Positions 8,348 through 17,474 are shown, counted from the first letter of the stretch. The stretch: 64,000 bases of DNA from Paracoccus sp. C2R09 (GCF_018860625.1 NZ_JAHKQB010000007.1:186001-250000); one strand, 5' to 3'. Numbers and translations: made by a program. The notes: generated by a model from the letters alone, not told the origin.

Positions 8348-9283
8348 TTATTCGGTCTTTTCGGCGGTCGGTTCCGGCGCGGGTTCGGGCAGGGCCTCGG
8401 CCACCGGCGCGGGAAGATCCGCGCGGGTCGGCGCGGGCTTGCCCGTCAGCATGCGCAGGATGGACACCAGTTCGTCCTTCATCGCCTTGCGATGGGTCAC
8501 GCGGTCCAGCATGCCGTGTTCCAGCAGGTATTCGGCGCGCTGGAAGCCCTCGGGCAGCTTTTCGCGGATGGTCTGTTCGATGACGCGCGGGCCCGCAAAG
8601 CAGATCAGGGCGTTCGGTTCGGCGATCTGCACGTCGCCCAGCATGGCATAGCTGGCGGTGACGCCACCCGTCGTCGGATGCGTCAGCACCACGACATAGG
8701 GCAGGTTCGCCTCCTTGAGCATCTGCACCGCCACGGTCGTGCGCGGCATCTGCATCAGCGACAGGATGCCTTCCTGCATCCGCGCGCCCCCTGCGGCCGA
8801 GAACAGCACCAGCGGGCGTCCGGTCTGAACCGCGCGTTCGGCCGCCGCGATGATCGCGTTGCCGACATACATGCCCATCGACCCGGCCATGAAGCTGAAA
8901 TCCTGGCCCGCGGCGATGATGGGCGTGCGCCCGATCTCGCCTTCGGCGACCAGCATCGCCTCCTTTTCGCCGGTGGAACGCTGTGCGGCCTTCATCCGGT
9001 CGGGGTATTTCTTCTGGTCGCGGAACTGCAGCGGATCGGCCACGGGCTCGGGGACCTTCACCTCGCGGAAGACGCCGCCGTCAAACAGCGCGGTGAAGCG
9101 TTCACGCGGGGTGATCGCCAAGTGATGGTCGCAATTCGTGCAGACGTTCAGGTTGTCCGACAATTCGCGGTGGAACAGCATCGTCCCGCAATCGGGGCAT
9201 TTGGTCCACAAGTTCTCTGGGACCTCGCGCCGCGAGAAGAGCGAATTGATGCGCGGGCGGACGTAGTTGGTGATCCAGTTCAT
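8348..9283 (-). CDS. accD: Acetyl-CoA carboxylase carboxyltransferase subunit beta
   Basis: A 311-residue subunit that, with AccA, transfers the carboxyl group from biotin to acetyl-CoA to make malonyl-CoA. The N-terminal zinc ribbon has CPDC at residues 29-32 and CTNC at 48-51. The crotonase-like core contains SFMAGSMGMYVGNAI, FSAAGGARMQEGILSLMQM and THPTTGGVTASYAML. A C-terminal tail of about 30 residues is rich in Pro, Ala and Glu. First gene of the accD-folC pair; divergent from the cardiolipin synthase gene across an 89-bp gap. Confidence 0.96.
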   Translation of the reverse strand: MNWITNYVRPRINSLFSRREVPENLWTKCPDCGTMLFHRELSDNLNVCTNCDHHLAITPRERFTALFDGGVFREVKVPEPVADPLQFRDQKKYPDRMKAAQRSTGEKEAMLVAEGEIGRTPIIAAGQDFSFMAGSMGMYVGNAIIAAAERAVQTGRPLVLFSAAGGARMQEGILSLMQMPRTTVAVQMLKEANLPYVVVLTHPTTGGVTASYAMLGDVQIAEPNALICFAGPRVIEQTIREKLPEGFQRAEYLLEHGMLDRVTHRKAMKDELVSILRMLTGKPAPTRADLPAPVAEALPEPAPEPTAEKTE

Positions 9284-9372
9284 CGCGGGCGACCTGTGGC
9301 TGTTTCAAGGCTCGCAGATAGACCGGTCGGCGGGGAATTGCAATTGCCGGGGGGCGCGCGGATGATGCGCGC

Positions 9373-10800
9373 ATGTGGGCCACGCTGTTCTATCTGCTTC
9401 ATACGTCGCTGACATGGGCGATCATCATCCGCGTGCTGTTGCGCCCGCGGCTGGAACCCGCATCGCGCGTCGCATGGATCATGGTGGTCGAGGCCGTGCC
9501 CCTTGTCGGGATCCTGGCCTATATCCTCTTTGGCGAGGTTCGGATGAACCAGGCCGAGGTCCAGCGCATGGCCGACATCCGCGACCGCCTGACGGGCCTG
9601 CGCGAACGCAGCCCCGCCGAACAGCAGGACCTGCCCGACGGGCTGCGGGTGCTGGTCGATTCCAACGCATCCGTCGGGGGCATGCCCGCGCTGTCGGGCA
9701 ACCGGCTGCGCCTGCTCGAGGAATCGGACGCGGCCATCGACCGGCTGGTCCATGCGATCGACCGCGCGACGGATCATGTCCATGTCATGTTCTACATCTG
9801 GTTGCCCGATGCCAGCGGCGCCAAGATCGCCGAGGCCATCATCCGCGCCGAATCCCGCGGCGTCGAATGCCGCGTGATCGTCGATGCGCTGGGTTCCCGT
9901 GCGCTGGTGCGGTCCGAGCTATGGCACCGGATGCAGGGGGCGGGGGCCGAATGCGTGACGGCCTTTCCCTGGGGGCTGCCCTTCATCAGCGTCCTGTTCC
10001 AGCGGCTGGATCTGCGCAACCACCGCAAGATCATGGTGATCGACAACCGCCTGGCCTTTACCGGCAGCCGCAACTGCGCCGATCAGGCCTTTGCCGTGAA
10101 GGCCCGCTTCGCCCCTTGGGTCGACATCCTGATCGCGGTCGAGGGGCCGGTCGTGCGCCAGCTGCAATCGGTCTTCCTGGCCGACTGGATGAGCTATACC
10201 GGACGCGACCTGGGTCACATGCTGCAGATGGTCGAGCCGGTCGCGGGCAGCGGGCAGGTGGCGCAGGTCGTGGCAACGGGCCCGGACATGCGCTCGGGCA
10301 GCATATCCGATTGCATGGCGGGGATGCTTCATGCCGCACGCCGCAGCGTGACCATCACCACGCCCTATTACGTGCCGGACGCGGCGCTGGACGCGGCGAT
10401 CCGCGCTGCCGCACGGCGCGGGGTCGAGGTCACGCTGATCCTGCCCGCCCGCAACGACAGCATGATCGTGGGGGCCGCCAGCCAGGGCTTCTGGTACGGG
10501 CTGCTGGCGGCGGGGGTGCGGCTGCAGCTGTTCCAGCCGGGCCTGCTTCATGCCAAGATCATGACCGTGGACGGGCGCGTCGCCATGGTCGGCAGCGCCA
10601 ATCTGGACCGTCGCAGCTTCGAACTGAACTACGAGGTGAACATGGCGGTGCTGGACATGCAGGGCGTGGCCGATCTGGATGCGCGGCAGGACAGCTATCT
10701 TGCCCGCAGCAAGGAGATCACGCTGGACGAGGTCCGCGCATGGTCGCCGCTGCGGCGGCTGCGCAACAACCTGCTGGCGCTTGCATCGCCGCTGCTGTGA
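9373..10800 (+). CDS. cls: Cardiolipin synthase (phospholipase D family)
   Basis: A 475-residue membrane enzyme that joins two phosphatidylglycerols to make cardiolipin. Two N-terminal membrane helices (residues about 1-55) include the PLDc_N phrase PLVGILAYILFGE. HKD motif 1 is HRKIMVIDN starting at residue 217; HKD motif 2 is HAKIMTVDG at 393, followed by VGSANLDRRSFELNYE. Length matches the ClsA/Cls family. It is followed 12 bp later by the pterin dehydratase gene. Confidence 0.92.
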   Translation: MWATLFYLLHTSLTWAIIIRVLLRPRLEPASRVAWIMVVEAVPLVGILAYILFGEVRMNQAEVQRMADIRDRLTGLRERSPAEQQDLPDGLRVLVDSNASVGGMPALSGNRLRLLEESDAAIDRLVHAIDRATDHVHVMFYIWLPDASGAKIAEAIIRAESRGVECRVIVDALGSRALVRSELWHRMQGAGAECVTAFPWGLPFISVLFQRLDLRNHRKIMVIDNRLAFTGSRNCADQAFAVKARFAPWVDILIAVEGPVVRQLQSVFLADWMSYTGRDLGHMLQMVEPVAGSGQVAQVVATGPDMRSGSISDCMAGMLHAARRSVTITTPYYVPDAALDAAIRAAARRGVEVTLILPARNDSMIVGAASQGFWYGLLAAGVRLQLFQPGLLHAKIMTVDGRVAMVGSANLDRRSFELNYEVNMAVLDMQGVADLDARQDSYLARSKEITLDEVRAWSPLRRLRNNLLALASPLL

Positions 10801-10812
10801 AGGGGACGGAAC

Positions 10813-11139
10813 ATGGATGACGACATGCTGCGGGCCGCATTGGCCGGGCTGCCCGAATGGACCCTGTCGGATGACGGCAAGCGGATCACCCGCCGGTTCG
10901 AATTCAAGGGCTTTGCCCGCGCGGTCGAGGCCGCAAATCTTGCCGCATGGCTGGGCAACCGGCAGGATCACCATCCCGACATCTGCTTTGGCTGGGGATA
11001 TTGCACGGTCAGCTTCACCAGCCACGATGTCGATGCACTGAGCCGACGCGATCTGGACAGCGCCGCGCGGCTGGATGCGCTGATGGATGGCAGCTGGGCC
11101 GAAGGCTTGTCTGCCCCGGGCACGCGGTCTATCCCCTGA
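10813..11139 (+). CDS. phhB: 4a-hydroxytetrahydrobiopterin dehydratase
   Basis: A 108-residue pterin-4a-carbinolamine dehydratase. The diagnostic active-site stretch NRQDHHPDI (His53, His54) is present, preceded by FEFKGFARAVEAANLAAW. The family recycles the pterin cofactor of aromatic amino acid hydroxylases; no such hydroxylase is in the window, and many bacteria keep the enzyme for other pterins. The start has a GGGACGGAAC stretch just upstream. Probably cotranscribed with cls. Confidence 0.92.
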   Translation: MDDDMLRAALAGLPEWTLSDDGKRITRRFEFKGFARAVEAANLAAWLGNRQDHHPDICFGWGYCTVSFTSHDVDALSRRDLDSAARLDALMDGSWAEGLSAPGTRSIP

Positions 11140-11189
11140 AGCGTGGCCGGCGCGTCCGGCCCCGATCAGCCAAGTCGAGCGGAGGCCGG

Positions 11190-11975
11190 ATGTCGCGTCA
11201 CGAGAGGAGCTGGATCTCGCAGCGGATACGCAGCCGCGCGGCGCAGCAATGGACATCGCTTCTGGACAGCGTGCAGCGCAGACGGCGGCAGGTCCCCGAG
11301 GGTTTGCGCGACGAGGCCCGCGACCTGCGCCAGGTTCTGGGCCGGTTCCTGCAGGCGACCGACGAATTCGCCCCCGGCATCCGCGACAGCCTGCATCGGA
11401 TGGAACTGCCCGACGGCACCGACTGGCGTTGGCGCCCGAACATCATGCAGACCCGCATTTCCGACGCCGAACTGATCGCCCCGCGCGGCGACCTGTGGCT
11501 GTCCGAGGAAGTGGCGCTGTTCCACGATTGCGAGGCCCGCGCCCTGATGCTGAAGCAGGTGCGAAACCGCCTTGCGACCGATCTTGCCGGCTATGGCCTG
11601 CGGCTCGAGGTGATGGGGTTCTCGGGCAGCTTCCTGTCGTTCTCGTTGACATTGCCCCCCGAGGCCCTGGCCGATCTGGGCGGCCATCACATCGTTCGCC
11701 TGCATTCGGTCCTTCAGGCCGAACGACCGATCACCGTCTATGCCCGGCTGAACATCCAGCAGGGCCCGAATACCGAAACCGTGCTGCGCCAGATGGGCGA
11801 CCCGATCGACGGCGCGAACTGCCAGCGGCTGGTCGAGTTCGACCTGGGCTATGCCGACCTGTCGCAGCGATCGGTGCACAAGGCCTGGATCGACCTGATC
11901 TTCGAGGCCCCCTACATGAATGCCGTGGCGCTGCGCGATGTCGTGCTGTCGCGTCATCCCCGCGCCCAGATCTGA
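11190..11975 (+). CDS. DUF6478-like protein of Rhodobacterales
   Basis: A 261-residue cytoplasmic protein without signal or membrane segment. I recognise it as the DUF6478-type conserved hypothetical found in Rhodobacterales, from memory of the family. The N-terminal 60 residues are basic and helical (RSRAAQQW...RRRRQ). The middle has WRWRPNIMQTRI and the end FDLGYADLSQRSVHKAWIDLIFEAPYMN. A GGAGG site 4 nt before the ATG at 11190 fixes the start. It overlaps nothing but is 10 bp before the next gene, so these two form a unit. No function can be given. Confidence 0.7.
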   Translation: MSRHERSWISQRIRSRAAQQWTSLLDSVQRRRRQVPEGLRDEARDLRQVLGRFLQATDEFAPGIRDSLHRMELPDGTDWRWRPNIMQTRISDAELIAPRGDLWLSEEVALFHDCEARALMLKQVRNRLATDLAGYGLRLEVMGFSGSFLSFSLTLPPEALADLGGHHIVRLHSVLQAERPITVYARLNIQQGPNTETVLRQMGDPIDGANCQRLVEFDLGYADLSQRSVHKAWIDLIFEAPYMNAVALRDVVLSRHPRAQI

Positions 11976-11985
11976 GGAGATGCCG

Positions 11986-12381
11986 ATGACCAGTTTCACC
12001 AGCCATGGCCTTCGGGGCGGCCTGTGGCGCGGGCGGCTGCGGGCGCAGGACGAACCGGGGCGCGTCATCCTGGTCCATGCGGGCGAGGTCGCTGCCGAAG
12101 CCCGGCTGACTGCCGATGGCGCGGGCGCATGGCTGGTCGAGGTCGACCTGCCGGGCCATGTCCTGTCCGAAGGCGTCCACACCCTGCTGCTGAAGACCGA
12201 TCCCGCGACCGCGGGCGATGCGGCGAATGCGGCGGGCGAGGTGCTTGCGCGCCTGCCGCTGGTCGCGGGCAGTCCGCTGGACGAGGATCTTCTGGCCGAG
12301 CTGGCATCGCTGCGCGCCGAGCTGGAATTGTGCAAGCGCGAATTGCGCCGTTTCGCCGCCGAAACCCGCGCCCGCGGCTGA
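11986..12381 (+). CDS. Hypothetical protein with C-terminal coiled coil
   Basis: A 131-residue protein I do not recognise. Residues 1-85 look like small beta-rich repeats (GGLWRGRL, GRVILVHAGEVAAEARLT, GAWLVEVDLP). Residues about 95-128 form a charged helix (LLAELASLRAELELCKRELRRF) suited to a coiled coil. The GAGGAG site at 11974-11979 sits 6 nt before the ATG at 11986, which favours that start over the ATG at 11980. It follows the DUF6478-like gene closely, so the two products may work together. Confidence 0.7.
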   Translation: MTSFTSHGLRGGLWRGRLRAQDEPGRVILVHAGEVAAEARLTADGAGAWLVEVDLPGHVLSEGVHTLLLKTDPATAGDAANAAGEVLARLPLVAGSPLDEDLLAELASLRAELELCKRELRRFAAETRARG

Positions 12382-12514
12382 CCTGCGGACGGGTCGGGGC
12401 CTGTCGTCCCGGCGTCATGTTTCCTTGCGAAAAGCGGGGGGTGGCCCTATATGGGCTGCTTCGTGACCGCCGCGATGGACCGTCGCAACAGCCCCCTCGA
12501 TCGGAGCCCCGCCC

Positions 12515-13621
12515 ATGACCCAGCCGCAGACACCGTATTATCTGATCGACATGGCGAAGCTTCGCGCGAACATGGAGAAGGTGGCCTATCTGCGCGAGCG
12601 TTCGGGCGCCAAGGCGCTGCTGGCGCTGAAATGCTTCGCGACCTGGTCGGTCTTCGACGGGATGCGCGATTACATGGACGGCACGACGTCCTCCTCGCTC
12701 TATGAACTGCGCCTGGGCCACGAGGAATTCGGCAAGGAGACCCATGCCTATTCAGTGGCATGGGCCGATCACGAGATCGACGAGGCGATCGGCTATGCCG
12801 ACAAGATCATCTTCAACAGCCTGTCGCAGCTGGACCGTTTCGCGGACAAGGCACAGGCGGCGGGCGTCACGGCGGGCCTGCGGCTGAACCCGCGCTTTTC
12901 CACCAGCGGGTTCGATCTGGCCGATCCTGCGCGCGAATTCTCGCGGCTGGGGGAATGGGACATGGCCGTGCTGGAAAAGGCGCTGGATCGCATCGGCGGC
13001 GTCATGATCCACTACAATTGCGAGAACGGCGATTTCGACCTGTTCGACCGTCAGCTGACCCGGATCGAGAACGAGTTCGGCGATTTCCTGAAGCGGCTGG
13101 ACTGGGTGTCCCTGGGCGGGGGCATCCACTTTACCGGCGAAGGCTATCCGCTGGACCGCCTGGCCGACAGGCTGCGGGCCTTCCAGGACCGTTTCGGCGT
13201 CCAGGCCTTCCTGGAACCGGGCGAGGCCAGCATCACGCAGACCACTACCCTTGAGGTCAGCGTGCTGGACATCGTCAACAACGGCAAGGACGTCGCCATC
13301 GTGGACAGCAGCACCGAGGCGCATATGCTGGACCTGCTGATCTATCGCGAGACGGCCAAGCTGCCGCGGCAGGGCGATCACGCATACCAGATCGCAGGCA
13401 AAACCTGCCTTGCGGGCGACATCTTCGGCGAGGCACGATTTGCCGAACCGCTGCAGATCGGCGACCGGGTCAGCATCGCGGATGCCGCAGGATATACCAT
13501 GGTCAAGAAGAACTGGTTCAACGGCGTGGCAATGCCCGCCATCGCACGGCGCGAAGAAGACGGAACGGTTCGCACCGTCCGCAGCTTCGGCTATGATGAC
13601 TACAAAGGCAGCCTGTCGTAA
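12515..13621 (+). CDS. nspC: Carboxynorspermidine/carboxyspermidine decarboxylase
   Basis: A 368-residue fold III PLP enzyme of the NspC family, which removes CO2 from carboxyspermidine or carboxynorspermidine. The PLP Lys lies in LLALKCFATWSVFDGM near the N-terminus. SLGGGIHFTGEGYPLD is the phosphate-binding loop and TCLAGDIFGEA carries the catalytic Cys region. HYNCEN is a family signature. It lies 33 bp before the dehydrogenase that makes its substrate. Whether spermidine or norspermidine is the product cannot be read from sequence. Confidence 0.92.
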   Translation: MTQPQTPYYLIDMAKLRANMEKVAYLRERSGAKALLALKCFATWSVFDGMRDYMDGTTSSSLYELRLGHEEFGKETHAYSVAWADHEIDEAIGYADKIIFNSLSQLDRFADKAQAAGVTAGLRLNPRFSTSGFDLADPAREFSRLGEWDMAVLEKALDRIGGVMIHYNCENGDFDLFDRQLTRIENEFGDFLKRLDWVSLGGGIHFTGEGYPLDRLADRLRAFQDRFGVQAFLEPGEASITQTTTLEVSVLDIVNNGKDVAIVDSSTEAHMLDLLIYRETAKLPRQGDHAYQIAGKTCLAGDIFGEARFAEPLQIGDRVSIADAAGYTMVKKNWFNGVAMPAIARREEDGTVRTVRSFGYDDYKGSLS

Positions 13622-13654
13622 GGCGACCCATTCTCTACCCCGAAGGAGTTGGAA

Positions 13655-14881
13655 TTGGCCAAGAAGAACGTCCTCATCATCGGCGCCGGTGGCGTCGCAC
13701 AGGTTTCGGCACACAAGGTGGCGCAATGGGCCGCCGAGTTCGGCGATCTGCATATCGCGAACCGGACGCAATCCAAGGCCGACGCCATCGTCGACAGCCT
13801 GCGCGAGAAGGGGCACGACATGCCCTTCACCACCCATGCGCTGGATGCCATGGACGCCGATGCCGTCGAGGCGCTGATCCGTCAGGTCGATGCGGGCATC
13901 GTGATCAATGTGGGCACGGCCTTCATCAACATGACCGTTCTGGAAGGCTGCATCCGTGCGGGTGCGGCCTATATCGACACGGCCATCCACGAGGATCCGG
14001 CCAAGATCTGCGAGACCCCGCCCTGGTACGGCAATTACGAATGGAAGCGCCGCGAGGACGTGGCCGCCGCGGGCATCACGGCCGTCCTGGGTGCGGGCTT
14101 CGATCCGGGCGTCGTCAACGCCTATGCCCGCCTGGCCGAGGACGAGTATTTCGACAAGATCGACAGCATCGATATCGTGGACATCAATGCCGGCTCGCAC
14201 GGGCGCTGGTTCGCCACGAATTTCGACCCCGAGATCAATTTCCGCGAATTCACCGGCACCGTCTATTCCTGGCAGGGCGGCGAGTGGAAGACGAACAAGA
14301 TGTTCGAGGTCGGTCGCGAATGGGACCTGCCCGTCGTGGGCAAGCGCACCGCCTATCTCTCGGGCCATGACGAGGTTCACAGCCTGTCGGCCCGTTACAA
14401 GGACAGCGATGTCCGCTTCTGGATGGGCTTTGGCGAACATTACATCAACGTGTTCACCGTGCTGCAGAACCTGGGCCTGCTGTCCGAACAGCCCGTGACC
14501 ACCGCCGAGGGGCAGGAGGTCGTGCCGCTGAAGGTGGTCAAGGCCGTGCTGCCTGATCCCGCCAGCCTTGCCCCCGATTACGAGGGCAAGACCTGCATCG
14601 GCGATCTGGTCAAGGGCAGCCTGAACGGCAAGGAGGGCGAGGTCTTCATCTACAACGTCGCCGACCACAAGGAGGCCTTCCTCGAGGTGGGCAGCCAGGG
14701 CATCAGCTTCACCGCCGGCGTGCCGCCTGTCGCGGCCGCGATCCTGATCGCGCGCGGCCCCTGGGACGTGAAGAAGATGGCCAATGTCGAGGATCTGCCC
14801 GCGCGGCCCTTCCTGGAACTGCTGGGCGAGATGGGCCTGCCCACCCGCGTCATCGACGAGACGGGCGACCACCCGATCTGA
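13655..14881 (+). CDS. Carboxynorspermidine/carboxyspermidine dehydrogenase (saccharopine dehydrogenase family)
   Basis: A 408-residue NAD(P)-dependent enzyme. Rossmann motif VLIIGAGGVAQVSAHKV is at residues 6-22. The family phrases TAFINMTVLEGC, YIDTAIHEDP and LGAGFDPGVVNAYARLA follow. It condenses aspartate semialdehyde with a diamine to give carboxyspermidine or carboxynorspermidine, which NspC decarboxylates. The likely start is TTG at 13655: AAGGAG ends 6 nt before it, whereas an upstream TTG at 13649 touches the ribosome site. It forms an operon with nspC. Confidence 0.9.
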   Translation: MAKKNVLIIGAGGVAQVSAHKVAQWAAEFGDLHIANRTQSKADAIVDSLREKGHDMPFTTHALDAMDADAVEALIRQVDAGIVINVGTAFINMTVLEGCIRAGAAYIDTAIHEDPAKICETPPWYGNYEWKRREDVAAAGITAVLGAGFDPGVVNAYARLAEDEYFDKIDSIDIVDINAGSHGRWFATNFDPEINFREFTGTVYSWQGGEWKTNKMFEVGREWDLPVVGKRTAYLSGHDEVHSLSARYKDSDVRFWMGFGEHYINVFTVLQNLGLLSEQPVTTAEGQEVVPLKVVKAVLPDPASLAPDYEGKTCIGDLVKGSLNGKEGEVFIYNVADHKEAFLEVGSQGISFTAGVPPVAAAILIARGPWDVKKMANVEDLPARPFLELLGEMGLPTRVIDETGDHPI

Positions 14882-14907
14882 TCGCCCCGAATATCGAAGC
14901 TTCCCCG

Positions 14908-14936
14908 ATGGCGGGCCGGAACATCCGGCCCGCCAT
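14908..14936. terminator. Perfect 12-bp hairpin after the polyamine operon
   Basis: ATGGCGGGCCGG and CCGGCCCGCCAT close a 5-nt AACAT loop, 26 bp after the dehydrogenase stop. Only a weak T-rich tail follows (TCGCGTTT), so termination may be partial. Confidence 0.55.
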
Positions 14937-15006
14937 TCGCGTTTCCGCTGCGGCCCGGCCGCTCCGGGAGGTATGTTCCACAGTTCGAACGATAAGGGGG
15001 GTCCGG

Positions 15007-16257
15007 ATGCCGCAGGCTTCGGGGAATCTGTTTCCGCGCCGCACGGCCGAGGAAAAGGCGACGCAATATCCGCGCATCCTGACCTGGTCGGTCACGGGCA
15101 TCTTCATGATCCTCGCGTTCTCGGCGATCGCGGCGGGGCGCGACTTCCTGATGCCGGTGACGATGGCGCTGCTGCTGTTCTTCGTCTTCACGCCGCTGCG
15201 GCGGCTGGCCGAACGACGCAACATCCCCGACGGGATCACCGCGCTGGTCATCACCCTGTCGATCCTGACCACGGTGGGCATCATCCTCTATGCCGCCAGC
15301 GGCCCGCTGACGCGGGCCATGGACAACATGCCCGTCATCAGCGCCCAGCTGGAACGCAAGTTCGAGAGCGTCCGCGAGTCGTTCTCCGGCATCCAGGATG
15401 CCGTGCGCCGCATCGACGAGGCGCAGGAGATGGACGGCGAGGATGCCGCCGAAGCCCCTGCCATCAAGGTCGAACGCGACGGACAGACCACGTTCGGGAC
15501 CGTGCTGTCGATGACGCCCCTTCTGATGGGGCAGATCCTGTTCACCATGGTGCTGCTGTTCTTCATGATCGCATCGGGCGACCTGCTGTATCTGAAAATC
15601 GTCCAGAGTTTCGACAGGTTGCGAGAGAAGCGCTCTGCCTATCTGGCGCTGCGAGAGATCGAGGAATCGCTCGGCAATTACCTGGGTGCGATCACGATCA
15701 TCAATGCGGGGCTGGGTCTTGCCGTCGGGCTGACCATGTGGGCCTGGGGGATGCCCGGCGCGCTTCTGTTCGGGATCGGGGCCTTCGTTCTGAACTATAT
15801 CCCCTATCTGGGGGCGATCACCGGGGTGGCCATTTCGGGGCTGGTCGCATTGGTGGTCATGCCGGGACTGTTCTGGCCCGGAATGGTGGCTCTCAGCTAC
15901 CTCGGGCTGACCTCGTTGGAGGGGCAGATCATCACGCCATATTTCGTGTCGCGCAGGCTGCAGATGAACACGGTCGTCGTGTTCCTGGCCGTCGCGCTGT
16001 GGGCATGGCTGTGGTCGGTGATCGGCATGGTCATCGCGGTGCCCGTGCTGGTGGTGCTGCGGGTTCTGGCCGAACATGTGCCCGGCTGGGAAAAGTTCGG
16101 CAATTTCCTTGCGGGCGAAGACCCGCCCCCGCTGGAGGATTCCGACGAGACCGACGCGCGCGACCTGGTGGAAAGCGGGGCCTCGGCCGAGGATCACGAC
16201 GCCGCCCGGATCGCCACGAGACAGGTCATGGCGCGGGATCACGACAGCACGGAATGA
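15007..16257 (+). CDS. AI-2E family transporter (PerM-like permease)
   Basis: A 416-residue membrane protein. Helices occur at about residues 25-45, 50-65, 80-105 and in a C-terminal block of four (from about 210), with the family stretch FVLNYIPYLGAITGV and the pattern SLEGQIITPYFVSRRLQMN. A soluble segment at residues about 105-165 carries acidic residues. Members export autoinducer-2 or ions in a few studied cases; the substrate here is unknown. An AAGGGGG site precedes the ATG at 15007. The longer open frame upstream runs through the preceding hairpin and is not used. Confidence 0.88.
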   Translation: MPQASGNLFPRRTAEEKATQYPRILTWSVTGIFMILAFSAIAAGRDFLMPVTMALLLFFVFTPLRRLAERRNIPDGITALVITLSILTTVGIILYAASGPLTRAMDNMPVISAQLERKFESVRESFSGIQDAVRRIDEAQEMDGEDAAEAPAIKVERDGQTTFGTVLSMTPLLMGQILFTMVLLFFMIASGDLLYLKIVQSFDRLREKRSAYLALREIEESLGNYLGAITIINAGLGLAVGLTMWAWGMPGALLFGIGAFVLNYIPYLGAITGVAISGLVALVVMPGLFWPGMVALSYLGLTSLEGQIITPYFVSRRLQMNTVVVFLAVALWAWLWSVIGMVIAVPVLVVLRVLAEHVPGWEKFGNFLAGEDPPPLEDSDETDARDLVESGASAEDHDAARIATRQVMARDHDSTE

Positions 16258-16259
16258 AG

Positions 16260-16284
16260 AAGGGGCCCCGAACCGGGGCCCCTT
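16260..16284. terminator. Bidirectional terminator hairpin
   Basis: AAGGGGCCCCG and CGGGGCCCCTT close a 3-nt loop between the converging permease gene and the small exported protein gene. The AA/TT flanks make it symmetrical for both strands. Confidence 0.75.
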
Positions 16285-16306
16285 CCTGCATCGGGGAACG
16301 GCTGGA

Positions 16307-16717
16307 TCAGCCCTGCGGCAGGCTGGCCGCGATGTCGTTCACGGCGGCCTCGATCTGCTGACAGGTCTCGGCCTCGGTGCTGCCCTGACCTTCGGCCGCA
16401 TCCGCCAGCGTCATTTCCTGACCTGCGATGGCCACGGTGCCTTCAGCGCCCTTGGCCTCGGCCGCCTGGCCTGCAGCGTCATCGCCCGCAGGCAGCATGC
16501 CGACCAGCTTGCCCTGCGTCTCGATGGCCTCGGGGCCGGTGTGACCCTGTTCCTGGCAATATTGCAGAATGCCCAGCTGGTTGCGGGCGGCTTCGTAATT
16601 CGCGGCCGCATCCTCGGCCGTGGGCTGGGGTGCGGGCTGCGGTGCCTCGGCGGTCTGCGCGAAGGCTGCGGGTGCCGCGGCGGCGATACCCATGGCAAGT
16701 GCGATATGGCGGATCAT
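16307..16717 (-). CDS. Small exported protein with two cysteines
   Basis: A 136-residue protein with a clean Sec signal (residues 1-21, cut after FAQ). The mature part has a Pro/Ala-rich stretch, then NYEAARNQLGILQYCQEQGH, a Gly/Ala-rich middle, and TCQQIEAAVNDIAASLPQG at the end. The two Cys could form a disulfide joining N- and C-terminal helices. It resembles small Rhodobacterales proteins that databases label pore-forming ESAT-6 family; that name is recalled, not tested, and the function is unproven. An AGGAG site precedes the ATG. Confidence 0.7.
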   Translation of the reverse strand: MIRHIALAMGIAAAAPAAFAQTAEAPQPAPQPTAEDAAANYEAARNQLGILQYCQEQGHTGPEAIETQGKLVGMLPAGDDAAGQAAEAKGAEGTVAIAGQEMTLADAAEGQGSTEAETCQQIEAAVNDIAASLPQG

Positions 16718-17069
16718 GCGATTACTCCTTTTCCGTCATTCTGCGCGCCGTGAAGGGCGCGTCCGGAAAGAAGCTAGGGCGCGTTTGCGGGGATTGCCCG
16801 TAACGGAAGCGTGCATGGCAGAAGCCCGCCTGAAACCCGCCATGACAGGGGGGATCGCTGCGCGACAATCTGCCCCAAACGGCATCGTGATTTGGCCGCT
16901 TCAGCCCGGAAACAGGGTTCCGCGAAAATGTAATAATATAAAAACCAAGCATTTACAGTTACATGGATATTATCACGGCTGCGTGATCGAACCGGTCGCG
17001 ATTTGCTGCCGTTCATCTTCCAATCGCGGCATGCATATGCACCGCAGTTTTGAAACAGGAGAGAACGTC
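16718..17069. other. 352-bp intergenic region with an AT-rich patch
   Basis: No gene is supported here. The region separates two divergent small exported-protein genes. About 16925-16975 is markedly AT-rich for this genome (runs such as TAATAATATAAAAA and TTTACAGTTACATGG) and is the most likely promoter area for the rightward gene. I could not fix a -35/-10 pair with good spacing. Confidence 0.5.
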
Positions 17070-17450
17070 ATGATGACCAAGACGATGACCGCCCTGACGA
17101 CCGCCATGCTGATGGCAGGCACTGCAACCTTCGCCCAGACCGAACCCGCAACCGCACCGGACCCGGTGGACAGCGCGGCCGAAGCCACCTCGATGGACCA
17201 GCCGATCCAGACCGGCGCCTCGACCGATGGCGACGAGCCCCCCACCGAGACGGTGAATTCGACCGATCTGAGCGGTGACGACATCATCCCGCTGGACGCC
17301 GAGACCGGCTCGACCGACGGCACCGAATACGACCCGATCGAGGACAGCATCCCCGCAGAAGCGGCTGTCGAGGTCGAGGGCGACACCGGTCTTGAGGAAG
17401 ACGGCGGCGCCGAAACCTCGGGCATGAGCGAAGGCGAAGATCTGAACTGA
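17070..17450 (+). CDS. Highly acidic exported protein, probably disordered
   Basis: A 126-residue protein with a Sec signal (residues 1-23, cut after FAQ). The mature 103 residues contain 30 Asp/Glu and no Lys, Arg, His, Cys, Trp or Phe, so the chain should be strongly negative and unfolded. No domain is recognised. Such proteins can bind cations or buffer the periplasm, but that is speculation. AGGAGAG lies 6 nt before the ATG at 17070 (the next ATG at 17073 is possible). A strong terminator follows, so the gene is a single unit. Confidence 0.75.
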   Translation: MMTKTMTALTTAMLMAGTATFAQTEPATAPDPVDSAAEATSMDQPIQTGASTDGDEPPTETVNSTDLSGDDIIPLDAETGSTDGTEYDPIEDSIPAEAAVEVEGDTGLEEDGGAETSGMSEGEDLN

Positions 17451-17474
17451 TCCTTCGCCGTGGAACGGCAAAAG

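Noticed and set aside
12752..14872. A 706-residue open frame on the minus strand opposite the polyamine genes
   Set aside because: It is a GC-rich shadow of nspC and the dehydrogenase gene: composition is His/Asp/Gly/Gln-rich, no domain is seen, and it covers two well-supported genes.
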